Shown in pieces: positions 15,874 to 23,731 of a stretch of DNA of 30,668 bases. The position numbers and the translations under genes are program-made. The first letter of the stretch is position 1, and every line of letters begins with the position of its first letter. Source of the stretch: ECT2AJA-044 sp965658225. Its GTDB lineage: Bacteria > Bacteroidota > Bacteroidia > Flavobacteriales > ECT2AJA-044. A model generated the notes under the pieces. That model did not search any database. It saw only the letters and a program-made list of their open reading frames with translations, and was not told the origin of the DNA. Where the stretch lies: NCBI GenBank assembly GCA_965658225.1, contig CBFHRK010000020.1:1-30668 (forward strand). Reading direction: 5' to 3'.

Positions 15874-18444
15874 GTGTGCATTAGGCAGCGTACTCCACAT
15901 TTATTCATACTCACCTGTTTATTACTTCTGGGCTCCTTTTCATTACCCGCACAAGTAGTAAACACAAGTGAACCAGATTCGGTCGCTCTGACGGACACAA
16001 CAACCGTACCCAATTTAAATGCGGAAGGCGATACCCTTCCTCCCCAAGTGAAAAAGGGATTACTCAGTTCCAAAGTAGAATACGATGCACTCGACTCTAC
16101 CTTCTTAAACGTGGCGGAGAATAAAATATATATGTACAACGAAGCCATTGTTACCTACGGCGACATAATTTTGAAAGCGGGGTACATAGAGTTTGACCTA
16201 ACGAACAATCTACTCTATGCCACCGGTTTGGCCGACAGCACCGGTGAAATGCAGCAGCTCCCCGTTTTTACTCAAGGTGGCAAGTCGTATGATGCCGGGG
16301 AAATGACCTACAATTTCGAAACTTCTAAAGGACGTATCAAAGACGTGGTTACGATGGAAGGCGAAGGATATTTGTACGGCGACAAAGTAAAAAAGGTGAA
16401 CGAAGAAATTCTGTACGTCCGGGATGGTAAGTTCACTACTGATGATCGAAATCCGCCCGATTACTATATCAAAGCAGACAAAATAAAAGTAGTAACCGAC
16501 GACAAAATCATTACGGGACCGGCCTATATGGTTATTGCCGACGTACCCACGCCATTGGCCGTACCCTTTGGTGTCTTTCCCGGTCAAAGCGGAAGAGCGA
16601 GTGGTATCATCATGCCGACATATGGAGAAAATGCTCGCAGAGGATTTTACCTCCGAGGTGGTGGGTATTACTTTGCTTTGAACGATTACGCTGATTTATC
16701 TTTAACCGGCGACATTTATTCGCGCGGAGGTTGGGCCCTGTACGGGAGGTCCAATTATCGAAAACGATACGGATACTCAGGTAATTTGGTGTTGAGTTAT
16801 TCGGTCATTAAGGAAGGGGACATTGAAATACCGTCTACCTATTCCAAATCCAATCAATTCAATATTAACTGGACCCACAATCAGGATCCAAAGGCGCGAC
16901 CGAATTCTCGGTTTACGGCTACAGTTAATTTAGGATCGAGCCGATATTTTCAAGAAAACACCACTAATCCGAACGATTTCTTGACAAACCAAATGACTTC
17001 GAGTATTAGCTGGACCTACAACGACACGCGGAAACCGTGGACCTTGACTACTTCGGCACGACACAATCAGAATACGAAAACAGGTGCCTTTAGCGTCACA
17101 TTGCCCGATGTCGCCTTCAACGTTCAACGATTTTTCCCGTTTGAGAGAAAGACGCAAGTAGGTGGAAAAAAATGGTACGAAAAGGTGGGATTCCAATACC
17201 GCGCTGATGTGAGGAACCAGCTCGACACATACGATTCCTTGGTTCTTCGGCAAGAAACGCTGGAAGACTTCAGGTACGGAGTAAAACACAACATCCCTAT
17301 TTCCACAAACTTTAAAATACTCAAGTATTTTTCTGTAAGTCCGTCCTTTAACTATAATGAGCGCTGGTATTTTAGTCAGATCCGGAAAGATTGGAACGCC
17401 GATAGCGCGCGTGTCGAAATTGATACGCTACAGCAATTTGGAGCCGCTCGAGATTTTAATCTATCAGCGGGAATAACGACCAAGCTCTATGGAATGTGGC
17501 TTTATCGACGCGGGGCCTTACGTGCGCTGCGACATGTCATGACTCCCTCCGTTCGGTTCTCGTACCGGCCAGATTTCTCCAATGAGCAATTCAATATGTA
17601 CGATACCTATATTGACGGGGACGGTGATACGATAACTTATTCCTTTTACGAACAGGGAATCTTCGGAACCGCGCCTAGCGGGCGCTCTGGAACAGTTAGT
17701 TTTTCGCTGATCAATAACCTCGATGCCAAAATTAAGTCGAAACGAGACACCACAGGCGAGTTAACAAAGATTAACCTTATTGAGAGTTTCCAGTTTGGGA
17801 CGAGCTATAATATGGCCGCTGAGCGCTTTCAATGGGCTCCTTTGACGTTTAATGGACGGACTCGAATTCTTAAAAACAAGGTAACCATTCGGCTCGACGG
17901 CGCCTTCGACTTTTACGATTACGATGCAGAAGGAATTCGTATTAACCAGTTATTGGTTCGAACACAAAACAAGTTGATGAGACTTACGAATATCAACCTG
18001 GCCTTCGGGTTTAATTTCGCCAGTAAAAAGGATGTAAAAGGAAAAGAAAAAAACCCTTTACAGTCCAGACCCTCTGGCGATTTCGTGCTTCATCCCCCCG
18101 ACAACTACATCGATTTCAGTATTCCTTGGCGCTTTGGCGCTAATTACAAATTGAGCTATCGCAAGCCAACGGATACCGAGACTATTACCCAAACCTTAGG
18201 CTTTAACGGTGATTTCAGTTTAACGCCGAATTGGAAAATTGGATTCACGTCGGGGCTCGACTTCAAAACGGGTCAGCTTACGTACACCACCATGGACATT
18301 TACCGCGATCTTCACTCGTGGGAAATGCGCTTCTCTTGGGTTCCTTTTGGGTTCCAGCAGAGCTACAATTTCCATATTGGTGTAAAAGCGCCCATTCTTC
18401 AAGACCTCAAGGTGACGCACAGAAAAGGTTTAGGTGATTTTTAA
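15874..18444 (+). CDS. lptD: LPS assembly outer-membrane protein LptD
   Basis: The protein has 856 residues from the chosen start. A signal peptide (LFILTCLLLLGSFSLPAQ) is followed by an N-terminal OstA/LptA-like domain (about 50-190, with VEYDALDSTFLNVAENKIYM and the PLAVPFGVFPGQSGRASG linker block), then a long beta-barrel that inserts LPS into the outer membrane. The mature part has no cysteine, so it cannot use the disulfide switch known from E. coli LptD. The start is uncertain: an ATG at 15772 or 15787 would add over 30 residues before the signal peptide and overlap the divergent amidase gene. GTG 15874 or TTG 15868 fit the promoter and signal peptide better. The 3' end overlaps the PabA-like gene by 15 bases. 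Confidence 0.88.
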   Translation: MCIRQRTPHLFILTCLLLLGSFSLPAQVVNTSEPDSVALTDTTTVPNLNAEGDTLPPQVKKGLLSSKVEYDALDSTFLNVAENKIYMYNEAIVTYGDIILKAGYIEFDLTNNLLYATGLADSTGEMQQLPVFTQGGKSYDAGEMTYNFETSKGRIKDVVTMEGEGYLYGDKVKKVNEEILYVRDGKFTTDDRNPPDYYIKADKIKVVTDDKIITGPAYMVIADVPTPLAVPFGVFPGQSGRASGIIMPTYGENARRGFYLRGGGYYFALNDYADLSLTGDIYSRGGWALYGRSNYRKRYGYSGNLVLSYSVIKEGDIEIPSTYSKSNQFNINWTHNQDPKARPNSRFTATVNLGSSRYFQENTTNPNDFLTNQMTSSISWTYNDTRKPWTLTTSARHNQNTKTGAFSVTLPDVAFNVQRFFPFERKTQVGGKKWYEKVGFQYRADVRNQLDTYDSLVLRQETLEDFRYGVKHNIPISTNFKILKYFSVSPSFNYNERWYFSQIRKDWNADSARVEIDTLQQFGAARDFNLSAGITTKLYGMWLYRRGALRALRHVMTPSVRFSYRPDFSNEQFNMYDTYIDGDGDTITYSFYEQGIFGTAPSGRSGTVSFSLINNLDAKIKSKRDTTGELTKINLIESFQFGTSYNMAAERFQWAPLTFNGRTRILKNKVTIRLDGAFDFYDYDAEGIRINQLLVRTQNKLMRLTNINLAFGFNFASKKDVKGKEKNPLQSRPSGDFVLHPPDNYIDFSIPWRFGANYKLSYRKPTDTETITQTLGFNGDFSLTPNWKIGFTSGLDFKTGQLTYTTMDIYRDLHSWEMRFSWVPFGFQQSYNFHIGVKAPILQDLKVTHRKGLGDF

Positions 18445-19005
18445 CCAAGCCTCGAGCAAATCTCGTCCGTTGGGCGTGAGTATCGATTCCGGATGAAACT
18501 GAATTCCCCAGGAAGGCTCATCCAAATGCTCCCAAGCCATAAGTAAATTTCTTTCGTCCCAGGCCAACGGTATCAACGACTCAGGTAGTGAATGTGATTC
18601 GATAGCCCATGAATGATACAATCCGCCTTCGGCGGGAAGGGTGCTGGCTGCATTTGTTAGGCGCGCATTTTTATCCCACCGTAAGGTGGCAGGCTGACCG
18701 TGCATAATAGGATTCACCTGTGTTAAATGACCGCCGTAGAACTCCGCTAAACCCTGGCACCCAAGGCAAATTCCAAGAACAGGCTTTTTACCGGCCAAAG
18801 CAGATATTATTGCGGGCATGTTACCTGCTTCAGAGGGAAGACCAGGACCTGGGGATAGAACAATACGATCAAAATGATTTGCTTGATCAATGGTGATATC
18901 ATCATTACGACGAACAATTACCTCCGCACCCAAAGCTTCAAAAGCATGCGCTAAATTGTAGGTAAACGAATCGTAGTTATCGATTAAAAGAATCTTATTG
19001 GACAT
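18430..19005 (-). CDS. Aminodeoxychorismate/anthranilate synthase component II (PabA/TrpG glutamine amidotransferase)
   Basis: A 191-residue class I glutamine amidotransferase that supplies ammonia to chorismate in folate or tryptophan synthesis. The opening LLIDNYDSFTYNL (6-18) and LSPGPGLPSEAG (50-61) are typical of PabA/TrpG. The catalytic triad is Cys80 (GICLGCQG), His171 and Glu173 (FHPES). Cys83 stands where most homologues have His or Met; that position is not catalytic. The gene stands alone without pabB or trpE, so the branch cannot be assigned. Two palindromic elements (18623-18638, 18673-18689) lie in it as an inverted pair. Confidence 0.9.
   Translation of the reverse strand: MSNKILLIDNYDSFTYNLAHAFEALGAEVIVRRNDDITIDQANHFDRIVLSPGPGLPSEAGNMPAIISALAGKKPVLGICLGCQGLAEFYGGHLTQVNPIMHGQPATLRWDKNARLTNAASTLPAEGGLYHSWAIESHSLPESLIPLAWDERNLLMAWEHLDEPSWGIQFHPESILTPNGRDLLEAWLKIT
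18623..18638 (+). repeat. Palindrome-GAA element, left half of an inverted pair
   Basis: Arm CCGCC, loop TTC, arm GGCGG, GAA. Antisense to PabA residues 123-128 (LPAEGG). It faces the copy at 18673 across 34 bases. Confidence 0.6.
18673..18689 (-). repeat. Palindrome-GAT element, right half of an inverted pair
   Basis: Minus strand: arm CCACC, loop TTAC, arm GGTGG, GAT. It encodes ATLRWD (106-111) of the PabA-like protein. Confidence 0.6.
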
Positions 19006-19036
19006 TAAGTAAAAATGCGCTTAAATTGGCAGCGAA

Positions 19037-19044
19037 CAAAACTA
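19037..19044 (-). promoter_or_regulatory. -7 promoter box for the PabA/TrpG-like gene
   Basis: TAGTTTTG on the minus strand, identical to the amidase operon box. It is 31 bases from the ATG, giving a leader near 25 bases. It lies just before the divergent ridA start. Confidence 0.5.
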
Positions 19045-19050
19045 AGGGTT

Positions 19051-19428
19051 ATGAAAAGAATTATTGAAAGCGATCGTGTTCCGGCACCGATAGGTCCATA
19101 TTCCCAGGCCGTAATGTGCGGCGGCACTTTATACGCCTCCGGGCAAATTGCCTTGGACGCCGAAACGGGTGCAATGGAAAACGAATCAATAGAGTCGGAA
19201 ATAAAAAAAGTGATGACGAATATCAAATCGCTTTTGACTGCTGCCGATATGGACTTTTCGAATATTGTGAAATCTTCTATTTTTCTGAAAGACTTGAACG
19301 ATTTCGAAGTCGTGAATAAAATTTACGGGGGTTATTTTATCAATCAATATCCCGCCCGTGAAACCGTCGAAGTAGCTCGCTTACCGAAGGATGCACGTGT
19401 TGAAATATCTATTTTAGCCGTCAAATAA
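19051..19428 (+). CDS. ridA: RidA family enamine/imine deaminase
   Basis: A 125-residue protein, the usual RidA length. RidA hydrolyses reactive 2-aminoacrylate and related enamines released by PLP enzymes. Family blocks are VPAPIGPYSQAV (9-20), LYASGQIALD, and the C-terminal ARETVEVARLPKDARVEIS with the substrate-binding Arg. I chose the ATG at 19051 because MKRIIESDRVPAPIGPYSQ is the standard N terminus; 12 extra in-frame codons upstream would overlap the leader of the divergent gene. Six bases separate it from the M48 gene, so the two may be co-transcribed. Confidence 0.95.
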   Translation: MKRIIESDRVPAPIGPYSQAVMCGGTLYASGQIALDAETGAMENESIESEIKKVMTNIKSLLTAADMDFSNIVKSSIFLKDLNDFEVVNKIYGGYFINQYPARETVEVARLPKDARVEISILAVK

Positions 19429-19434
19429 AGGAAC

Positions 19435-20238
19435 ATGAAAAAAACAGCGGTTCTAGCCGTACTCGTCTGTATAATTGGCTATTCCTGTAAAACCGTGCCC
19501 TTAACGGGACGAAAACAATTCGCACTAATTCCAGATGCGGACATTACTGCGATGTCCTCGGATCAATACAAACAAGTAATCCAAACGGGACCTTTAAGCA
19601 CCATTGCGGAATATACGGCTCGAGTTAAACGCGTTGGAAACAAGATAAAAACGGCTGTAGAACAATACTTAACTGAGAATGGCCATGCCGATTTGCTGAA
19701 CGGTTTTCAGTGGGAATTCAACGTAATAGCCGAACCCACGGTGAACGCTTGGGCCATGCCGGGTGGAAAAGTTGCTTTTTACGAAGGAATTATGCCGGTT
19801 TGCCCCGATGATGCAGGAGTGGCCGTAGTTATGGGCCATGAAGTCGCACATGCCATCGCCAGTCATGGTAACGAGCGAATGACACAGGGAATGGCGCAAC
19901 AAATGGGCGGTGTGGCACTTGCGGTGGCGCTTCAAGAAAAGCCCGCCGAAACACAAGCGCTTTTTATGACGGCTTACGGAGTTGGTTCTCATTACGGCGG
20001 AATACTGCCATTCAGTAGATTACAAGAATCGGAAGCCGATCAATTGGGAATCATCTTCATGGCTATTGCCGGATATGATCCACGCGAGGCTCCGAAGTTT
20101 TGGGAGCGAATGAGTGCCTTGAGCTCAGGCCAAGCACCCCCGGAGATGATGAGCACACACCCCAGCGATGAGCGCCGTATTCGAGATCTGAATACTCATT
20201 TACCCGAAGCATTAAAGTACTACGACGAAGGAAACTAA
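19435..20238 (+). CDS. M48 family metallopeptidase, lipoprotein
   Basis: A 267-residue protein with a lipoprotein signal (lipobox IGYSC, Cys18). The zinc motif HEVAH is at 135-139, with the third ligand Glu in SRLQESEAD (about 198). The pattern resembles the Oma1/LoiP/BepA-type periplasmic proteases that degrade misfolded envelope proteins. No TPR domain follows, so it is closer to LoiP than BepA. It may share a transcript with ridA. The stop interlocks by 4 bases with that of the convergent M61 gene. Confidence 0.9.
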   Translation: MKKTAVLAVLVCIIGYSCKTVPLTGRKQFALIPDADITAMSSDQYKQVIQTGPLSTIAEYTARVKRVGNKIKTAVEQYLTENGHADLLNGFQWEFNVIAEPTVNAWAMPGGKVAFYEGIMPVCPDDAGVAVVMGHEVAHAIASHGNERMTQGMAQQMGGVALAVALQEKPAETQALFMTAYGVGSHYGGILPFSRLQESEADQLGIIFMAIAGYDPREAPKFWERMSALSSGQAPPEMMSTHPSDERRIRDLNTHLPEALKYYDEGN

Positions 20239-21959
20239 TTGTCTTTCCCGCACCATGCTTTGAATAGAGCTTTTTGCTCATTTGTTGGATTTTCCGCTTT
20301 CACAAGTGTCTGTTTCGGGAAATAACGCTCGTTGCTTGCCTTTATAGCTACATCAAACGTTCTCATCGGGCTTTGCACTTTCAACACAACGGAATCGTCG
20401 ATAAAAGGCGCAAGGACATCTGATAGAGTGTCTTGTAGCTTTACCCCATTGACTTCAAGTAAAACAGACTCGGGCTCAAGACCGGCATTAGTGGCGGGAC
20501 TGTTCGGCCACAAATCGACGACGACAATTTCATCATCGCGTTTCAAAGCTCGGATTCCGAAACGATTCATTGCAAGAGTTTCGTGTTCTATTTGAGCGCG
20601 TTTTAATCCTACCAGCTCGAGGATTCGATCCAAGGTAATCCAGTAAAAGCCTTTTTGAAAAACATGTCTCTCGAAAATTGAATCAATTTCGGGTCCACCC
20701 GCTTCTCTACACAAAGCCCAATAATCACTCGTTGAATACCCTCTTCCTTTGAGCGAAAAATTATGGAAGAGATCGGTCATCACATCTTGGAGTCCGACCG
20801 CTCCATTGGAATGCTTTCGTATTTGAATATCGACCATGAGCGCTAAAAGCGCCCCTTCTGCATAAATGGAAACTTTACGATTGGGCGCACCGGCGGAGTA
20901 TCCGTCGAGCCAAAGGTCAAAACTGCTATCGACGACAGATGCGTGGTTGTTTCCACCGTTGTCGCTATGTCTTTGAAGATTTTGTTCTTGTGTTGTTTTG
21001 AATTGGTCCCAATTGAATACATGAGAATGTGAAAGAAATAGATCGCCCATGTAGGTTGTTACTCCTTCCGCAACGTAACCGGTTTCGAAATAATTCTCAC
21101 GCGTTAAATCATAGGGCAACATTTCGACAGGGCGAATGCTTTTTATGTTCCAAGTATGGTAAAGCTCGTGAGAAGATACTCCAAGAAACTGTTCCCATAA
21201 GGCTGGAGTCGTCATATCTTCATGAGGTCCCAAACAAATTACCGTTGAATTAAGGTGTTCTACCCCATGGTATTTTCGAGTGGGCAGAATTTGATACAGG
21301 AAATGATATTCGGGCACGGTGAATTCCTTAAATGCCTCGACCTGGCATTTCGAAAAAGCTTCAAAAGCTGGCAGAATTCTTTCCCAAGGTGCATCGGGCC
21401 AGCCCATGAACCATATATGAAATTGATGCTCGTCAATTTTGAAGGAACGATGGTTTAAATCGTTCGATAGAATTAATGGTGCGTCGGCCAAAGTATCAAA
21501 ATTGGGTGCTGAAAAGGAATGTGGGCCTGTGGGTTGCCATCCGCCCGCTAGGGCGTAATCATGAGGAACCTCAAAATGCGCTTCGATTGATTCGTTTTCG
21601 CGACCGACTACATACATACAGCACGTACACGGATTGATATACCATTGGTTATAATCGACAAAAGTGCCACCGGCATCGAGTTGGTTTGCGTAGTATTCGT
21701 AGGTAATTATGAGGGTTTCATGAGCCTGCGGCTCGATTTCCCATCGATCTTTCGTTACCTTTCTCGATGGCAGCAATGAGCCATCGGGTCGTGTGGCAGA
21801 GAAATTTCGAATATTTTTCGCGAAATTCTGGAGCTCATAACGTCCTGGACGCCATGCGGGTAGCTGCACTTGAATGGGATTTAGACCTGAATTTGGGATC
21901 CGAAATTCGATCTGTACGTATCGTTCGGAATAGTTGGCACAACGGAAGGTATATTGCAT
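20235..21959 (-). CDS. M61 glycyl aminopeptidase family protein with PDZ domain
   Basis: A 574-residue protein. The N-terminal beta domain starts directly with YTFRCANYSERYVQIEF and has the conserved PAWRPGRYELQNFA (34-47). The zinc motif HELYHTWN is at 264-271, and YVAEGVTTYMGDL (about 295-307) supplies the third ligand Glu298. A PDZ-like domain (about 445-535, with LWPNSPATNAGLEPESVLLEVNG) follows. No signal peptide is visible, so it is probably cytosolic. Family members remove N-terminal Gly or Ala from peptides. Two palindromic elements (21539-21555 and 21722-21737) lie in it. Confidence 0.9.
   Translation of the reverse strand: MQYTFRCANYSERYVQIEFRIPNSGLNPIQVQLPAWRPGRYELQNFAKNIRNFSATRPDGSLLPSRKVTKDRWEIEPQAHETLIITYEYYANQLDAGGTFVDYNQWYINPCTCCMYVVGRENESIEAHFEVPHDYALAGGWQPTGPHSFSAPNFDTLADAPLILSNDLNHRSFKIDEHQFHIWFMGWPDAPWERILPAFEAFSKCQVEAFKEFTVPEYHFLYQILPTRKYHGVEHLNSTVICLGPHEDMTTPALWEQFLGVSSHELYHTWNIKSIRPVEMLPYDLTRENYFETGYVAEGVTTYMGDLFLSHSHVFNWDQFKTTQEQNLQRHSDNGGNNHASVVDSSFDLWLDGYSAGAPNRKVSIYAEGALLALMVDIQIRKHSNGAVGLQDVMTDLFHNFSLKGRGYSTSDYWALCREAGGPEIDSIFERHVFQKGFYWITLDRILELVGLKRAQIEHETLAMNRFGIRALKRDDEIVVVDLWPNSPATNAGLEPESVLLEVNGVKLQDTLSDVLAPFIDDSVVLKVQSPMRTFDVAIKASNERYFPKQTLVKAENPTNEQKALFKAWCGKDN
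21539..21555 (-). repeat. Palindrome-GAT element
   Basis: Minus strand: arm CGCCC, loop TAGC, arm GGGCG, GAT. It encodes YALAGGW (135-141) of the M61 protein. Confidence 0.6.
21722..21737 (+). repeat. Palindrome-GAT element
   Basis: Arm GAGCC, loop TGC, arm GGCTC, GAT. Antisense to IEPQAH (75-80) of the M61 protein. It shares the GCC-TGC-GGC core with copies at 14770, 24843 and 28006, while the two outer pairs differ and still match. Confidence 0.6.
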
Positions 21960-21972
21960 GGCACTAATTTGC

Positions 21973-21980
21973 TAAATTCG
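21973..21980 (+). promoter_or_regulatory. Possible -7 box for the lipoamide dehydrogenase gene
   Basis: TAAATTCG is one base off TAnnTTTG, with a TTG at 21954-21956 spaced 16 bases before it. The leader would be about 28 bases. Confidence 0.35.
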
Positions 21981-22014
21981 CAGCAGCATTGAAAACAATT
22001 AAAGAATACATCCT

Positions 22015-23403
22015 ATGGATTTTGATTTGATCGTATTGGGGAGCGGACCTGGAGGTTATGTAACGGCTATTCGGGCATCGCAATTGGGGCTGAAAACAGC
22101 TATTATAGAGAAGGAAAGCCTAGGCGGCGTTTGTTTGAATTGGGGATGTATTCCAACAAAAGCGCTCCTAAAAAGTGCGAATGTATTTAGCTACTTACAA
22201 CACGCCGAAGAATACGGGTTAAAAGCGGAAAAAGTTGACAAAGACTTTGACGCGGTGGTATCGAGAAGCCGAGGTGTTGCCGACGGCATGAGCAAAGGAG
22301 TTCAGTTCTTAATGAAGAAGAACAAGATCGAAGTGATCATGGGCACTGGAAAAGTACTTCCCGGAAAAAAAATAGAAGTTACCGATGGCGACGGAGCAAA
22401 GAAAACCGTTTCGGCCAACAATATCATTATTGCTACTGGTGCGCGATCGCGTGAATTGCCGAATTTACCTCAAGACGGTGAAAAAATTATTGGCTACAGA
22501 AAAGCGATGACGCTACCTAAGCAACCAAAAAAATTGGTGGTTGTAGGTTCGGGTGCCATCGGCGTTGAGTTTGCATATTTCTATGCCACAATGGGTACGG
22601 AAGTAACCGTTGTAGAATACATGCCTAATATTGTTCCTGTAGAGGACGAGGAAGTATCGAAGCAATTAGAGCGCTCGTTCAAGAAAGCCGGAGTTAAAAT
22701 CATGACGAATGCCGAAGTCACTTCTGTAGATACGAAAGGAGCCGGATGCAAAGTACATGTGAAAACCAAGAAAGGCGAAGAAGTAATTGAGGCCGATATC
22801 GTTTTAAGCGCAGTAGGAATTGCCGCGAACATTGAAAATATTGGACTAGAAGACGTGGGCATTGCTACGGATAAAGGTAAAATCATGGTGAATGACTTTT
22901 ACCAAACAAACATCCCGGGCTACTATGCAATTGGCGACTGCGTTCCCGGACAGGCATTGGCGCATGTTGCCAGCGCGGAAGGGATTATTTGTGTAGAAAA
23001 AATTGCCGGTCAGAATCCGGAGCCATTGGATTACGGTAATATCCCAGGATGTACATATTGCTTCCCCGAGGTGGCGAGTGTTGGAATGACAGAAAAAGCG
23101 GCTAAAGATGCGGGATATGAAGTTCTAGTGGGTAAATTCCCTTTCAGCGCGAGTGGAAAAGCGAAAGCTAGTGGTCATTCCGATGGATTCGTAAAAGTGA
23201 TTTTCGATAAAAAGTACGGCGAGTGGTTGGGTTGTCATATGATCGGGGCGAACGTAACGGAAATGATTGCTGAGGCGGTTGCAGCTCGTAAGCTCGAAAC
23301 GACCGGACACGATTTAATAAAAACGGTTCACCCACACCCAACGATGAGTGAAGCGGTGATGGAAGCAGCTGCTGCTGCATATGGAGAAGTGATTCACTTG
23401 TAA
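22015..23403 (+). CDS. lpdA: Dihydrolipoyl dehydrogenase (E3)
   Basis: A 462-residue FAD flavoprotein that reoxidises dihydrolipoamide of the pyruvate and 2-oxoglutarate dehydrogenase complexes or the glycine cleavage system. Motifs: the FAD loop GSGPGG (9-14), the redox pair in CLNWGC (Cys40 and Cys45), the NAD loop VGSGAIGVEFAY, the second FAD motif YYAIGDC, and the active-site His in HPHPTMSE near the C terminus. No E1 or E2 gene is adjacent, so it may serve several complexes. It is followed by its own terminator. Confidence 0.97.
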   Translation: MDFDLIVLGSGPGGYVTAIRASQLGLKTAIIEKESLGGVCLNWGCIPTKALLKSANVFSYLQHAEEYGLKAEKVDKDFDAVVSRSRGVADGMSKGVQFLMKKNKIEVIMGTGKVLPGKKIEVTDGDGAKKTVSANNIIIATGARSRELPNLPQDGEKIIGYRKAMTLPKQPKKLVVVGSGAIGVEFAYFYATMGTEVTVVEYMPNIVPVEDEEVSKQLERSFKKAGVKIMTNAEVTSVDTKGAGCKVHVKTKKGEEVIEADIVLSAVGIAANIENIGLEDVGIATDKGKIMVNDFYQTNIPGYYAIGDCVPGQALAHVASAEGIICVEKIAGQNPEPLDYGNIPGCTYCFPEVASVGMTEKAAKDAGYEVLVGKFPFSASGKAKASGHSDGFVKVIFDKKYGEWLGCHMIGANVTEMIAEAVAARKLETTGHDLIKTVHPHPTMSEAVMEAAAAAYGEVIHL

Positions 23404-23429
23404 TTATTTGATCATTTAAGATTTAGGAG

Positions 23430-23458
23430 GCTCCACCCTGTCGGGTGGAGCTTTTTTT
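23430..23458 (+). terminator. Intrinsic terminator of lpdA
   Basis: Arms GCTCCACCC and GGGTGGAGC (9 bases, exact), loop TGTC, then a run of seven T. Confidence 0.93.
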
Positions 23459-23529
23459 ATGGGCCAAACTCCTATTAGAGAGCCAATTAATTGGTATATT
23501 CCCATACCCAAATGTTCAGCAGAGGAAAC

Positions 23530-23546
23530 ATCGAGCCGATAGGCTT
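23530..23546 (-). repeat. Palindrome-GAT element, imperfect, intergenic
   Basis: Minus strand: arm AAGCC, loop TATC, arm GGCTC, GAT; the outer pair does not match. It is the only copy outside a gene, 42 bases before the DUF2911 start. The 23404-23587 gap otherwise holds the lpdA terminator and no clear promoter. Confidence 0.4.
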
Positions 23547-23587
23547 GTGAGCGCTACCAAATAAATGTTTCATTAAATCTGTTTAGC

Positions 23588-23731
23588 ATGAAAAATCTTT
23601 ACAAAATTTCGAGCGTGGTAATTGCCATGTTCATCACAACCCTTGTTTACGGCCAGGGGCAACCATTAGTATTTCCGCGGGTGAGTCCGGCTAATACCCT
23701 TAGCACGGTTATTGGCGTCACAAACGTATAA
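23588..23731 (+). pseudogene. N-terminal fragment of the DUF2911 gene, ended by in-frame TAA
   Basis: The fragment has 47 codons from ATG 23588: a signal peptide (to about Gly22, before Gln23), then the conserved DUF2911 opening FPRVSPANTLSTVIGVTNV. The next codon is TAA (23729-23731), followed at once in the same frame by ATG and the rest of the domain. Relatives read straight through here, usually as V-T-x-V-K/T-x-x-Y-S-x-P. A change of AAA to TAA (Lys48 to stop) is the simplest explanation. A base-calling error or a real stop-restart arrangement cannot be excluded. Confidence 0.7.

Noticed and set aside
17671..17685. Hairpin GCGCC-TAGCG-GGCGC in lptD as another copy of the element
   Set aside because: The loop ends in G and TCT follows instead of GAW, so it breaks two of the rules.
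23540..23547. TAGGCTTG as promoter box for the DUF2911 gene
   Set aside because: One base off consensus, no good -33 element, and it is part of the imperfect palindromic element at 23530-23546.
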